Assembly: GCF_030548465.1 (NCBI RefSeq)
Contig: NZ_JAUOSF010000003.1
Span: forward strand, 124,001 to 188,000
From: Tamlana sp. 2_MG-2023
GTDB taxonomy: Bacteria > Bacteroidota > Bacteroidia > Flavobacteriales > Flavobacteriaceae
Direction: 5' to 3'
DNA: 64,000 nt
Below the pieces are notes generated by a model, which was given only the letters and a program-made list of their open reading frames with translations, was not told the DNA's origin and did not search any database. A program made the position numbers and the translations under genes. This document shows positions 34,749-43,356 of the stretch, piece after piece; position 1 is the stretch's first letter, and the number at the start of each line of letters is the position of its first letter.

Positions 34749-36101
34749 GTGGATTACAAAAAAGGGAGATATTCTAGTTTAATAAAGCCACTTTTTGGTT
34801 TTATAGATTTAGTCATCATAAATATTGCGGTGTTTTATTTTCAAATAAACTTAAGCAATGTGTATGTTTTCTGTGTCTATATATCATTACTATGGGTTGT
34901 TATCGCTTTAAAGAATAATTTTTATGAAATACAGCGTCAAACACGACTCATTCAAATACTACCTTTACTTTTTAAGCAAATTATCTTTTTTGCAATTGTA
35001 CTTTATGCTTTTATAGGGTTTTTCAAGCAGCCTAATATCAGTCGTTTAGAGCTAGGTATGTATTTGATTGCTGTGTTTTTGGTAGTTTCATTATTTAAAA
35101 TATTTTCTACTTTTTTACTGAAAAAATATAGAGCGGTTTTAGGTGGGAATACTAGAAACGTTATTGTTATTGGTAATAATGATAAAACTAGGCAACTTAT
35201 AAAAACCTTTAAAAGTCGTTCTGATTATGGCTATAATTTTAAAATGAAATTTAGTGTAGACGATAAATCTTTTTCTTTAGAAAAATGTTACCACTATATT
35301 ATTGAAAACAATATTGATGAAATTTATTTTTCAGTTTCTGAGTTATCAAATAAGCAAATTAACAGTTTAAGAGATTTTGCCGATAATAACCTTAGAGAAT
35401 TAAAGTTCATTCCTGATAATAAGGATATTTACTCTAAACGTCTTAAATATGAATATTACGACTATATTCCGATATTATCCATAAGGGATATTCCATTGCA
35501 AGAACCCGTCAATAAATTTTTAAAACGATTGTTTGATATTTTATTCTCATCATTTATTATAATAGGTGTTCTTTCATGGTTAACTCCGATTTTGGCTATC
35601 TTAATCAGACTAGAATCGAAAGGTCCCATCTTTTTTAAACAATCTAGAAATGGGTTCAATTATAAAGAGTTCGATTGTTATAAGTTTCGCTCGATGATGC
35701 CAAATGAAAACGCACATTTGCACCAAGCCACCAAAAATGACATGAGAATAACTAAAGTTGGCGCTTTTATTAGAAAAACGAGTATTGATGAGTTGCCTCA
35801 ATTTTTTAACGTGTTGTTTGGAGAAATGTCGGTTGTAGGACCACGTCCGCACATGGTGAGTCACACCAATATGTATGCCGAGCGTATTGATAAATTCATG
35901 GTACGTCATTTTGTTAAGCCTGGAATTACTGGATTAGCACAAACAAGCGGCTTTAGAGGAGAAATAGAAACGGATAAAGATATCATTAACCGCGTAAAAT
36001 ATGATATTTTCTATATTGAAAACTGGTCTTTATTGCTGGATATTAAAATTTCTATCCAAACGTTTTTAAATGCGGTAAAAGGTGAAGAAAAAGCCTATTA
36101 A
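34749..36101 (+). CDS. Polyprenyl-phosphate sugar-1-phosphate transferase (WcaJ/WbaP-type priming enzyme)
   Basis: This 450-aa protein starts the lipid-linked repeat unit by placing a sugar phosphate on undecaprenyl phosphate. Four N-terminal helices (about 10-125) precede a nucleotide-binding-like middle domain. A hydrophobic helix (about 265-290) leads into the catalytic domain with LESKGPIFFKQSRNG, YKFRSM, DELPQFFNVLFGEMSVVGPRP and VKPGITGLAQ. The start is GTG 34749 directly after the uxs stop. It is the only initiating transferase seen in the window and so is probably responsible for the whole locus. Confidence 0.93.
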   Translation: MDYKKGRYSSLIKPLFGFIDLVIINIAVFYFQINLSNVYVFCVYISLLWVVIALKNNFYEIQRQTRLIQILPLLFKQIIFFAIVLYAFIGFFKQPNISRLELGMYLIAVFLVVSLFKIFSTFLLKKYRAVLGGNTRNVIVIGNNDKTRQLIKTFKSRSDYGYNFKMKFSVDDKSFSLEKCYHYIIENNIDEIYFSVSELSNKQINSLRDFADNNLRELKFIPDNKDIYSKRLKYEYYDYIPILSIRDIPLQEPVNKFLKRLFDILFSSFIIIGVLSWLTPILAILIRLESKGPIFFKQSRNGFNYKEFDCYKFRSMMPNENAHLHQATKNDMRITKVGAFIRKTSIDELPQFFNVLFGEMSVVGPRPHMVSHTNMYAERIDKFMVRHFVKPGITGLAQTSGFRGEIETDKDIINRVKYDIFYIENWSLLLDIKISIQTFLNAVKGEEKAY

Positions 36102-36116
36102 TAATTTATAGTTACA

Positions 36117-36896
36117 ATGGAAGCTTTGGTTACTGTAATTACGCCTATGCATGATTCTGAAGCTTATATTTCAGAATCTATAAACAGCGTCCTTAATCAA
36201 AGTTATAAAAATTGGGAGCTTATCCTTATTGATGATTATTCTCAAGACAAAACACTAAAAATCATTCAGCCTTTAATTGAGCCCTACTCCAACATTAAAC
36301 TTTTTAAGAATTCGAAGAATTTAGGTGCAGCAATTTCAAGAAATAGAGGAATCGAAGCTGCTAAAGGCGATTATATCGCATTTTTAGATGCCGATGATTT
36401 ATGGAAACCTAACAAACTAGAGGTTCAAATTGAGTTTATGAAAACCCACGATTGTGACGTATGTTTTTCAAGTTACGATTTTATAGATGTGCTTGGTAAT
36501 TCATTAGATAAAACGTCTCATGCCTTAAAGGAATTAAGTTACAACAAGCTTTTGAAAAGTAATTACATTGGAAATTTAACCGGCGTATACCATGCAAAAC
36601 GGCTCGGTAAAATAGCATCACCCAATTTAAGAAAACGACAAGATTGGTTGCTCTGGTTAACCGCTATCAAAAAATCAGGAAAACCGGCCTTAGGGATATC
36701 AGAATCTTTAGCGTATTACCGTGTACGTGATGATTCCATGTCTTCTAATAAATTGGAATTAATTAAACATAATTATTGGGTGTATCAAAAAGGATTGGGC
36801 TTTTCAAAATTAAAATCGTACTACTGGATGCTTGTATTTTTAAAAGAACACTTTTTAGTAAAATCTAAACAGATTCGCTCTACAAAAAAGAGGTAA
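36117..36896 (+). CDS. Glycosyltransferase family 2
   Basis: A GT-A inverting glycosyltransferase of 259 aa with VTVITPMHDSEAYISESI (4-21), the nucleotide-binding LILIDDYSQD, the metal-binding AFLDADDLW and the later acidic RKRQDWLLWL segment. It is cytosolic with no membrane segment. Its last 17 bases overlap the 3' end of the convergent CapK/PaaK-like gene, and no terminator hairpin is visible there. Confidence 0.9.
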   Translation: MEALVTVITPMHDSEAYISESINSVLNQSYKNWELILIDDYSQDKTLKIIQPLIEPYSNIKLFKNSKNLGAAISRNRGIEAAKGDYIAFLDADDLWKPNKLEVQIEFMKTHDCDVCFSSYDFIDVLGNSLDKTSHALKELSYNKLLKSNYIGNLTGVYHAKRLGKIASPNLRKRQDWLLWLTAIKKSGKPALGISESLAYYRVRDDSMSSNKLELIKHNYWVYQKGLGFSKLKSYYWMLVFLKEHFLVKSKQIRSTKKR

Positions 36897-38187
36897 ATTG
36901 CTTCAGTTTTCCACGATTAGAACGGTTTAAACACGTTTTTTGTTCAAAAATAATTTTAAGATTAGCTTCCAAATAGGTTTCAATAGCTTTTTCAATTGCT
37001 TCTATTTTTCCTTCGGAAAGCGTTTTTTCACTCACGTAACTAATTTTAAAAGCATCTAATTTGAGTTGTTCAATGACAAACTCTTTTACGGCACTTTTAT
37101 CTTCAATAATTGTTTTAGTTACATAGTAAAACGTTAATCCAGCGGCAGTTTTTCCGCTAGGGAGTTGTACTAAATCACTTGTTCTTCCGTGAAGGCTCTT
37201 TAAAATAGGTTTTTCAGGCGTGCTCGATTCAGATAGAGCGCCCAGATCCCCTAAATCGTATCGGATGAATGGATGCGCTTTGTTATAAAGCGAGGTAATT
37301 ACAATGCGTCCAATTTCTCCATAAGGTAAAACATTGTTATTATCATCTAAAATTTCAACAAATAGATCTTCATTGTTGATTTGCCATTCATCTTTTTTAT
37401 TCTGAAAAGCAATAAGTCCTAGTTCTGCGGCACCGTATTCATTGATAATTGAAATTCCAAATTGTGCTTCTAACAATGCTTTATCCGATTCAAAAAGCAT
37501 TTCCGAAGTGACTATACAGGCCTTAAGTGAAGGACAAATTGTTTTTAAAACTATGTTTTTCTTTTTAAGAAATTTAGCAAACAGAACAATGGCACTAGTA
37601 TAACCGTTTATGTAGTCAAATGGAGTACTTTTAAATATCTCTAAGTTTTTTTCTAACTGTTTATCACTCAAATCAAAAACAGAAAACCGAAACCGATTAC
37701 TAAGGCGATCCTTCAAACGCTCTTTGTAATATCCCTTTTTATCCAATGGAATACCATAAAAACGTGCCTGTTTGGAAGTGTGTAGATCAAGATTAAACCA
37801 ATTGTATCGATTAATAAAATTGGCCCAAATTAAAGCATGGCAAAATTTGTCTTTAGCAAAAAGAAAAGGAGTTCCAGACGAACCAGACGTTTTATTGATG
37901 TAGATGTTCTTTTTCCAGAATCCTTCGGAAAGTCTATCCTTTAAAGGCTGCTGTAAATCGCCCTTAGTCATGATAGGAAGTGCATTCCAGTCGGTATAAT
38001 TTTCAGCATTTACAAAAGATTTATAAAAGGCATTGTTTTTTAAATGGTAGTTTACAATGTCCTGCTTTTTGGCATGAATATACGCGTCATAATCAACGGC
38101 AATCGCTTCTTGAATGGTTTCAAGCATACGAGAGGCCTTTTTTAAAGGAAATCCATTGATTTGTAAAGAAAACTTAAATAAATTCAT
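36880..38187 (-). CDS. CapK/PaaK-like adenylate-forming enzyme
   Basis: A 435-aa protein of the phenylacetate-CoA ligase-like ANL family, with the ATP-binding NKTSGSSGTPFLF, the segment INEYGAAELGLIAF and RYDLGDLG. Homologues called CapK are common at the edges of polysaccharide loci, where a role in modifying the polymer is suspected. The start was set at ATG 38187. An upstream TTG at 38208 would overlap the -7 box. It is transcribed against the rest of the cluster and converges on the GT2 gene. Confidence 0.82.
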   Translation of the reverse strand: MNLFKFSLQINGFPLKKASRMLETIQEAIAVDYDAYIHAKKQDIVNYHLKNNAFYKSFVNAENYTDWNALPIMTKGDLQQPLKDRLSEGFWKKNIYINKTSGSSGTPFLFAKDKFCHALIWANFINRYNWFNLDLHTSKQARFYGIPLDKKGYYKERLKDRLSNRFRFSVFDLSDKQLEKNLEIFKSTPFDYINGYTSAIVLFAKFLKKKNIVLKTICPSLKACIVTSEMLFESDKALLEAQFGISIINEYGAAELGLIAFQNKKDEWQINNEDLFVEILDDNNNVLPYGEIGRIVITSLYNKAHPFIRYDLGDLGALSESSTPEKPILKSLHGRTSDLVQLPSGKTAAGLTFYYVTKTIIEDKSAVKEFVIEQLKLDAFKISYVSEKTLSEGKIEAIEKAIETYLEANLKIIFEQKTCLNRSNRGKLKQFTSFL

Positions 38188-38205
38188 ATGCGTGAAACCA
38201 AAAAA

Positions 38206-38213
38206 CAAAGCTA
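38206..38213 (-). promoter_or_regulatory. Putative promoter -7 box for the CapK/PaaK-like gene
   Basis: On the minus strand it reads TAGCTTTG, 18 bases before ATG 38187. It overlaps the alternative TTG start, which supports the shorter protein. Confidence 0.45.
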
Positions 38214-38276
38214 AAGATAAATCCGATTTTTTAAGTTTTTAAAGTAAAAAATAAGAAAAAAAGGGAGGGCTTTACG

Positions 38277-38305
38277 TTGCTAATTCTAAAAAGCCCTTAT
38301 TTTTG
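38277..38305 (+). promoter_or_regulatory. Putative purD promoter (-33 and -7)
   Basis: TTG at 38277-38279 and TATTTTTG at 38298-38305 are separated by 18 bases, matching the Bacteroidota promoter layout. The ATG of purD is 54 bases further on. Confidence 0.6.
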
Positions 38306-38359
38306 CAATCATATAATTAAAGCTATTCTCATACATTTGAGAATCTAAAAAACAACACA

Positions 38360-39634
38360 ATGAATATCTTAATTCTTGGTTCTGGCGGAAGAGAACATAC
38401 TTTTGCTTGGAAAATTGCTCAAAGTCCGAAATGTGAAAATCTATTTGTAGCCCCTGGAAATTCAGGAACTGCAGAAATAGCCACTAATGTAAATATTGGT
38501 GTTACCGATTTTCCGGCGATTAAAACTTTGGTTTTAGAGCACAACATTGATATGGTTGTGGTGGGGCCTGAAGATCCTTTAGTACAAGGCGTTCACGATT
38601 TTTTCTTAAACGATGAGGCTATAAAACATGTATCGGTTATCGGACCACAAAAAGTGGCTGCAGAGTTAGAAGGAAGTAAAGAATTTGCGAAAGAGTTTTT
38701 ATACCGCCATAACATCCCAACAGCGGCTTATGAAAGTTTTACAGCAGAAACCGTTGAAAAAGGCTATGCTTTTTTAGAGACACTTAATGCACCATACGTA
38801 CTGAAAGCAGACGGACTAGCTGCTGGAAAAGGTGTGGTTATTCTTAATGATTTAGATGAAGCCAAAGCAGAGCTTAAAAGCATGTTGGTGGATGCTAAAT
38901 TTGGTGAAGCGAGCACGAAAGTGGTTATTGAAGAGTTTTTAGATGGTATCGAATTAAGTTGTTTTGTTTTAACAGATGGTGAAAACTACAAAATTTTACC
39001 TACGGCTAAGGATTACAAACGTATTGGTGAAGGTGATACAGGCCTAAATACAGGTGGTATGGGAGCGGTTTCTCCAGTACCTTTTGCGACTGATGAATTT
39101 TTAAATAAAATTGAAGAGCGTATCGTGAAACCTACCATTAGCGGTTTCAAAAAAGATAACCTGCCTTACGTCGGTTTTGTTTTTATCGGATTAATAAAAG
39201 TAGGAGACGATCCTAAAGTTATTGAATATAATGTGCGTATGGGCGACCCAGAAACTGAGGTTGTTTTACCAAGATTAAAGAATGATTTTGTTGAAATTCT
39301 TCAAGCTATGGCTAACGGAACTCTAGATAAAATTAATATTGAAATTGACGAGCGTGCAGCAACTACCATCATGTTAGTGTCTGGAGGTTATCCAGAGGCT
39401 TATGAAAAAGGCAAGGAAATTACAGGTGTAAATACTATTGAAGGTTCTATCCCGTTTCACGCAGGCGCTGTACTTAAAGATGGAAAAATAGTGACTTCTG
39501 GCGGACGAGTAATGGCGATTACATCATACGGTGATACCTACCAAGAGGCCATAAAAAAATCTTATCTAAATATAGAAAAACTACATTTTGATAAGATGAA
39601 TTATAGAAAAGATATAGGTTTCGATTTAAATTAA
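38360..39634 (+). CDS. purD: Phosphoribosylamine-glycine ligase
   Basis: Second step of de novo purine synthesis, an ATP-grasp enzyme of 424 aa. The N-terminal ILGSGGREHTFAWK (5-18), the GPEDPLVQGV segment, LKADGLAAGKGVVI and the metal-binding EYNVRMGDPETE are all present. It has its own promoter and an intrinsic terminator that overlaps its last codons. It is not in an operon with other purine genes here. Confidence 0.96.
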   Translation: MNILILGSGGREHTFAWKIAQSPKCENLFVAPGNSGTAEIATNVNIGVTDFPAIKTLVLEHNIDMVVVGPEDPLVQGVHDFFLNDEAIKHVSVIGPQKVAAELEGSKEFAKEFLYRHNIPTAAYESFTAETVEKGYAFLETLNAPYVLKADGLAAGKGVVILNDLDEAKAELKSMLVDAKFGEASTKVVIEEFLDGIELSCFVLTDGENYKILPTAKDYKRIGEGDTGLNTGGMGAVSPVPFATDEFLNKIEERIVKPTISGFKKDNLPYVGFVFIGLIKVGDDPKVIEYNVRMGDPETEVVLPRLKNDFVEILQAMANGTLDKINIEIDERAATTIMLVSGGYPEAYEKGKEITGVNTIEGSIPFHAGAVLKDGKIVTSGGRVMAITSYGDTYQEAIKKSYLNIEKLHFDKMNYRKDIGFDLN

Positions 39635-39652
39635 TCGAAACTTATATTTTTT
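39612..39652 (+). terminator. Intrinsic terminator overlapping the end of purD
   Basis: A 15-bp stem with one G-U pair (39612-39626 with 39633-39647) closes a six-base loop and runs into a T-tract at 39647-39652. The stem includes the last purD codons and its stop (39632-39634). It lies between two convergent genes. Confidence 0.75.
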
Positions 39653-39878
39653 ATAAGTATGAGTGAGAAGAAACGCTTTTGTCTTCTTCGTTGTTATCAT
39701 TGAATCCTTTTAATTGGATCATCCAATATACCATGGCAACAAAACCAATGATGATAAAAATCCAAGACATTAGGTTTGCTAAAAACCAATTTTCAAGCTC
39801 TAAAGCTCTAATAGCGTCTAAAGGTTTTAAAAGAACGTTCACAAATAAATCTTGTATCGCGTAGAAGAAATCTTTCAT
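39651..39878 (-). CDS. Small membrane protein, DUF6341-like
   Basis: A 75-aa protein with one strong central hydrophobic helix (LMSWIFIIIGFVAMVYWMI) preceded by an amphipathic N-terminal stretch beginning MKDFFYAIQDLF and followed by an acidic tail. I recognise it as a Bacteroidota family, I believe DUF6341, of unknown function. The start was set at ATG 39878. The upstream TTG at 39941 lies inside or beside the -7 box and the extra residues look non-coding. It is divergent from the DUF6427 gene, sharing a 72-base intergenic region. Confidence 0.7.
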   Translation of the reverse strand: MKDFFYAIQDLFVNVLLKPLDAIRALELENWFLANLMSWIFIIIGFVAMVYWMIQLKGFNDNNEEDKSVSSHSYL

Positions 39879-39930
39879 GTTGATTTTATTTATTGGGGTT
39901 AAACCCTGTATAGTTAGTATATTTACGAAG

Positions 39931-39938
39931 CAAAAATA
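39931..39938 (-). promoter_or_regulatory. Putative promoter -7 box for the DUF6341-like gene
   Basis: On the minus strand it reads TATTTTTG, 52 bases before ATG 39878, in the divergent intergenic region. Confidence 0.45.
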
Positions 39939-39950
39939 CAAAAACAGTTA

Positions 39951-40877
39951 ATGTTAACAAGCTTTTTTAATAAATCTAGACCAATAAATTTCATTATTGT
40001 ATTTTTCATTACGCTTTTGGCTTTTGCCATCCCGCGGTTAAATGTACAATTCGATACTTTAGAAGTTATAGATATTGTGAAGCAAGTAGCTATGCTTTTA
40101 ACTATTTACGCGTCTATTTTACTCATAAACTTCATTGCAAATAAGAATAGTTTAACCGAGACCAATCATTTTGAAATTTTACTTTTCAGCTTATTTCTGC
40201 TGTTTTTACCGCAAACAACAAACTATGGAAAAGTGATTTTTTCTAATTTTTTTGTACTTCTTGGTTTGCGGCGTATTATAAGTTTACGATCTCAAAAGGA
40301 AGTTAAAAAGAAGCTTTTTGATGCTGCTTTTTGGATTGCCATTGCAGCTTTGTTTTATTTTTGGTCTATCTTGTTTTTTGCCTTAATCATCTTATCATTA
40401 GCCTTATATACCGATAATAATTTAAGGCATTGGGTGATTCCGTTTTTAGGTGTTTTTGCTGTAGTTTTAATTGGTTCTGCAACTTCGGTTGTGGTATATG
40501 ACAGTTATTTTGAGATTTTTAATCTGTCGTCTATAAAATTAAGTTACGACTTTAGTCCGTATAATTCACTTACCTATTTAATTGCTATTACACTACTCGT
40601 TTCATTTGGAGTTTGGTCTTCATTTTACTATTTAAAGAATATTAAAAAGAAGAAAAAAGTATTTCGAGTTTCTTTTAAAACCATTGTACTCGCAGCAATT
40701 ATTGGGTTTTTAATAGTCATTCTAGCTCCTGAAAAAAACGGTAGTGAATTTTTATTCGTATTCATGCCTTTGGCTATCATTTTAGCAAGTTATATCGAAA
40801 TCATTCAGGAAAAATGGTTTAAAGAGATCTTTTTAGCGGTGCTTATTTTAGTGCCTTTTATTCTCTTATTGTTGTAA
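39951..40877 (+). CDS. Integral membrane protein, DUF6427-like
   Basis: A 308-aa polytopic membrane protein with about 8-9 hydrophobic helices and the N-terminus MLTSFFNKSRPINF. It matches a Bacteroidota family I believe is DUF6427, of unknown function. No catalytic motif is visible. Its 3' end overlaps the convergent upp gene by 12 bases. It is divergent from the DUF6341-like gene. The close packing of these two unknown membrane proteins with upp suggests a conserved neighbourhood, but no function follows from that. Confidence 0.72.
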   Translation: MLTSFFNKSRPINFIIVFFITLLAFAIPRLNVQFDTLEVIDIVKQVAMLLTIYASILLINFIANKNSLTETNHFEILLFSLFLLFLPQTTNYGKVIFSNFFVLLGLRRIISLRSQKEVKKKLFDAAFWIAIAALFYFWSILFFALIILSLALYTDNNLRHWVIPFLGVFAVVLIGSATSVVVYDSYFEIFNLSSIKLSYDFSPYNSLTYLIAITLLVSFGVWSSFYYLKNIKKKKKVFRVSFKTIVLAAIIGFLIVILAPEKNGSEFLFVFMPLAIILASYIEIIQEKWFKEIFLAVLILVPFILLLL

Positions 40878-41525
40878 TTTATTACCGAAAGCTAAATCGC
40901 CAGCATCACCTAAACCAGGAACAATGTAACCTTTCTCGTTAAGCTGATCGTCAATAGTTCCAATCCATAAGTTTACTTGTTTATCAAAGTGTTTTTGTAT
41001 AAATGTAATACCAGGTTTCGCGCCAATTACACTTACTATATGAATTTCTTTAGGGGTTCCAAAAGCTTTTAGGGCTTCAAAAGTGGCCACCATCGATTGC
41101 CCTGTAGCGAGCATCGGGTCGGCTAAAATTAGGGTTTTATTTTCCAGGCTCGGGCAAGCCAAATACTCCACTACAATTTCGAAGCTTTCTGGATTTTCTT
41201 TATGTTGTCGGTATGCCGAAATGAAGGCGTTTTCAGCTTTGTCAAAATAGTTTAACAAACCATTATGTAAAGGAATTCCAGCTCGTAAAATGGAACACAA
41301 AACAATATCATTTTTTGGGAGTTTTGAAGTGTGTACACCTAAAGGCGTTTGAATGGCTTCAGATTCATAAATTAAACGTTTGCTCATCTCATAAGCGAGT
41401 ATTTCACCAATACGTTCAATATTTCGTCTAAAACGCATAGAATCCTTTTGAATATCTACAGATCTTAGTTCTGAAAGAAAGCTATTTAATATGGAATTTT
41501 CCTTTGATAGATTATGAATTTTCAT
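40866..41525 (-). CDS. upp: Uracil phosphoribosyltransferase
   Basis: Salvages uracil to UMP with PRPP. The 219-aa protein shows CSILRAGIPLHNGLL, the PRPP-binding DPMLATGQSMVATF, and a late GLGDAGDLAFG segment that forms the uracil site in this family. ATG 41525 gives a normal-length protein. Its 3' end overlaps DUF6427 by 12 bases on the opposite strand. Confidence 0.94.
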   Translation of the reverse strand: MKIHNLSKENSILNSFLSELRSVDIQKDSMRFRRNIERIGEILAYEMSKRLIYESEAIQTPLGVHTSKLPKNDIVLCSILRAGIPLHNGLLNYFDKAENAFISAYRQHKENPESFEIVVEYLACPSLENKTLILADPMLATGQSMVATFEALKAFGTPKEIHIVSVIGAKPGITFIQKHFDKQVNLWIGTIDDQLNEKGYIVPGLGDAGDLAFGNKLQQ

Positions 41526-41569
41526 GGCTTCAAATTAGGTATTCAATAGTAAAGTTAGTGAATTATAAG

Positions 41570-41577
41570 TATCTTTG
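41570..41577 (+). promoter_or_regulatory. Putative promoter -7 box for the DUF4254 gene
   Basis: TATCTTTG matches TAnnTTTG and lies 19 bases before ATG 41597. This placement supports 41597 rather than an in-frame ATG at 41504 that would lie upstream of the transcript start. Confidence 0.5.
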
Positions 41578-41596
41578 CATTTTAAAATTTGAGACT

Positions 41597-42202
41597 ATGT
41601 TTACAGATAAAGCAAATGCTATTTTTCAAGAAGTTATCGAGAAGTACCACGTTATAAATACAGTAGATCAACCTTTTGAAAACGCCTACCCAGAAAGCGA
41701 TTTGTTGGAGCATTTATTATATAGAAAATGTTGGATTGATACCGTGCAATGGCATTATGAAGATATTATTCGCGATCCACAAATAGATCCTGTGGCTGCC
41801 TTGACTTTAAAGCGTCAAATTGATGCTTCAAACCAAGATAGAACAGATATGGTAGAGTATATTGACAGCTATTTTTTAGAAAAATATAAAGATGCCAATG
41901 TCAAGGAAAACGCAACTATTAATACCGAAAGTCCTGCTTGGGGTGTGGATAGATTGTCAATTTTAGCTTTGAAGGTATACCACATGAATGAAGAAGCGAC
42001 TCGTGATGACGCTTCAGCGGAACACAAAGCAGCTTGTCAGACAAAATTAGACGTTTTATTGGAACAACGTGTAGATTTATCAACAGCTATCGATACGCTT
42101 TTAAACGATATTGAAAAAGGAGATAAATACATGAAAGTGTATAAACAAATGAAAATGTATAATGACGACGAGTTAAATCCAGTACTTCGTTCACAAAAAT
42201 AA
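41597..42202 (+). CDS. DUF4254 family protein
   Basis: A 201-aa soluble, highly charged, mainly helical protein with no signal peptide. The segment LEHLLYRKCWIDTVQWHYED (quoted from the N-terminal third) and the late SILALKVYHMNEEATRDDA identify it as DUF4254, a family of unknown biochemical role often found next to heptosyltransferase-like genes. Here it is followed after 68 bases by a GT9 gene, in line with an envelope-glycan link. The chosen start is discussed with its promoter. Confidence 0.85.
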   Translation: MFTDKANAIFQEVIEKYHVINTVDQPFENAYPESDLLEHLLYRKCWIDTVQWHYEDIIRDPQIDPVAALTLKRQIDASNQDRTDMVEYIDSYFLEKYKDANVKENATINTESPAWGVDRLSILALKVYHMNEEATRDDASAEHKAACQTKLDVLLEQRVDLSTAIDTLLNDIEKGDKYMKVYKQMKMYNDDELNPVLRSQK

Positions 42203-42230
42203 TGCATTGAAAACTTATTTTCTTTGGCTG

Positions 42231-42254
42231 TCGGTTTGAGCTTGTCGAAGACCC
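42231..42254. repeat. Short dispersed repeat-like segment before the GT9 gene
   Basis: The segment around gagcttgtcgaagaccc is of the kind repeatedly seen in intergenic DNA of flavobacteria and resembles half of a palindromic element. Only one arm is present here, so it could be a degraded copy. The family assignment is from memory. Confidence 0.35.
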
Positions 42255-42270
42255 TTTCAACTGAAATATC

Positions 42271-43287
42271 ATGCCAAATTCAAAACATATATTAGTGATA
42301 CGTCTCTCAGCAATGGGGGACGTTGCTATGTCTGTACCTGTGGTACGGGCACTTATTGAGCAATATCCGGAAGTTAAGATTACTATTTTAACACGCGGTT
42401 TTTTCAAACCGTTTTTCAGAGGTATTCCGCGTGTTACTGTTTTTTCTGCTGAAGTGAAAGGCGATCATAAAGGGGTATTCGGACTCTATAAATTGGCTCA
42501 AGCGTTGAATAAAAATAATTTTTATGCCGTTGCCGATTTACACCATGTTTTAAGAAGTAAAATCTTAAAACTGTTTTTAAGCTCTAAACGTTTTATTGCT
42601 TTAGATAAGGGTCGTGAAGGCAAACGTGCTTTAATTTCAGGAGAAAAATTTGAGCCTTTAAAAACGACACATCAGCGTTATGTTGATGTCTTTGAGAAAT
42701 TAGGTTTTCCTATAGATTTATCAAATCCAACGTTCCCAGAGCGTGTTGTTTTAAATGAAGGCTTACTAGAATTATTAGGAAGAGATTCTAAAAAGTGGAT
42801 TGGTATTGCGCCTTTTGCAGCACATCAAGGCAAGGTTTATCCTTTAGATTTGATGAAGCAAGTTGTAGAAAAACTAACGGCCGATTATAATGTTATTTTA
42901 TTTGGAGGAAAGGAAGATCGTGAAGCGCTAAGCGCATTTGAAAACACGGTAAATCTTGCTGGTAAATTATCTTTTGATGAAGAATTGGATATCATCTCAA
43001 ATCTCGATATCATGCTTTCTATGGATTCAGGAAATGCGCATCTAGCAGCGATGTTAGGTGTAAAAGTCATTACCATTTGGGGGGTTACACATCCGTTTGC
43101 AGGCTTCGCACCTTTTAATCAGCCAAAAGATCATGCGCTTTGCGCCGATAGAGCTCAGTTTCCAAAGGTGCCAACTTCCGTTTACGGAAATAAATACCCA
43201 GAAGGTTATGAAAAAGCCGCAGGTAGTATCGCTCCCGAAGTTGTATTGGCTAAAATAAATAAGGTGTTGGCTTCAGATAAGAGCTGA
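42271..43287 (+). CDS. Glycosyltransferase family 9 (heptosyltransferase-like)
   Basis: A 338-aa GT-B enzyme of the ADP-heptose:LPS heptosyltransferase family. The N-terminus HILVIRLSAMGDVAMSVPV (5-23) and the donor-site SMDSGNAHLAAMLGV are characteristic, along with VILFGGKED. It probably adds a core sugar to lipopolysaccharide or lipo-oligosaccharide. The substrate is not defined by sequence. It is preceded by DUF4254 and may be cotranscribed with it. Confidence 0.9.
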   Translation: MPNSKHILVIRLSAMGDVAMSVPVVRALIEQYPEVKITILTRGFFKPFFRGIPRVTVFSAEVKGDHKGVFGLYKLAQALNKNNFYAVADLHHVLRSKILKLFLSSKRFIALDKGREGKRALISGEKFEPLKTTHQRYVDVFEKLGFPIDLSNPTFPERVVLNEGLLELLGRDSKKWIGIAPFAAHQGKVYPLDLMKQVVEKLTADYNVILFGGKEDREALSAFENTVNLAGKLSFDEELDIISNLDIMLSMDSGNAHLAAMLGVKVITIWGVTHPFAGFAPFNQPKDHALCADRAQFPKVPTSVYGNKYPEGYEKAAGSIAPEVVLAKINKVLASDKS

Positions 43288-43311
43288 TATGGTCATAGAA
43301 GACAGGTTAGG

Positions 43312-43330
43312 TTCTCGACTCCGCTCGAAC
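43312..43330. repeat. Half-copy of the 363-419 palindromic element
   Basis: ttctcgactccgctcgaac differs by only one base within its core from the right arm of the palindrome at 404-419. The matching left arm is absent. Confidence 0.5.
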
Positions 43331-43356
43331 ACCGTTTAAAGTCATGTGAATTTAAA

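Noticed and set aside
9146-38187. A defence or toxin-antitoxin island inside the accessory locus
   Set aside because: Every gene between these points has a glycan-related or membrane explanation. No nuclease, helicase, reverse transcriptase, toxin or antitoxin signature was seen.
41504-41596. Extended N-terminus of the DUF4254 protein from ATG 41504
   Set aside because: It overlaps the start of upp on the other strand and lies upstream of a good -7 box at 41570. The family begins at MFTDKAN.
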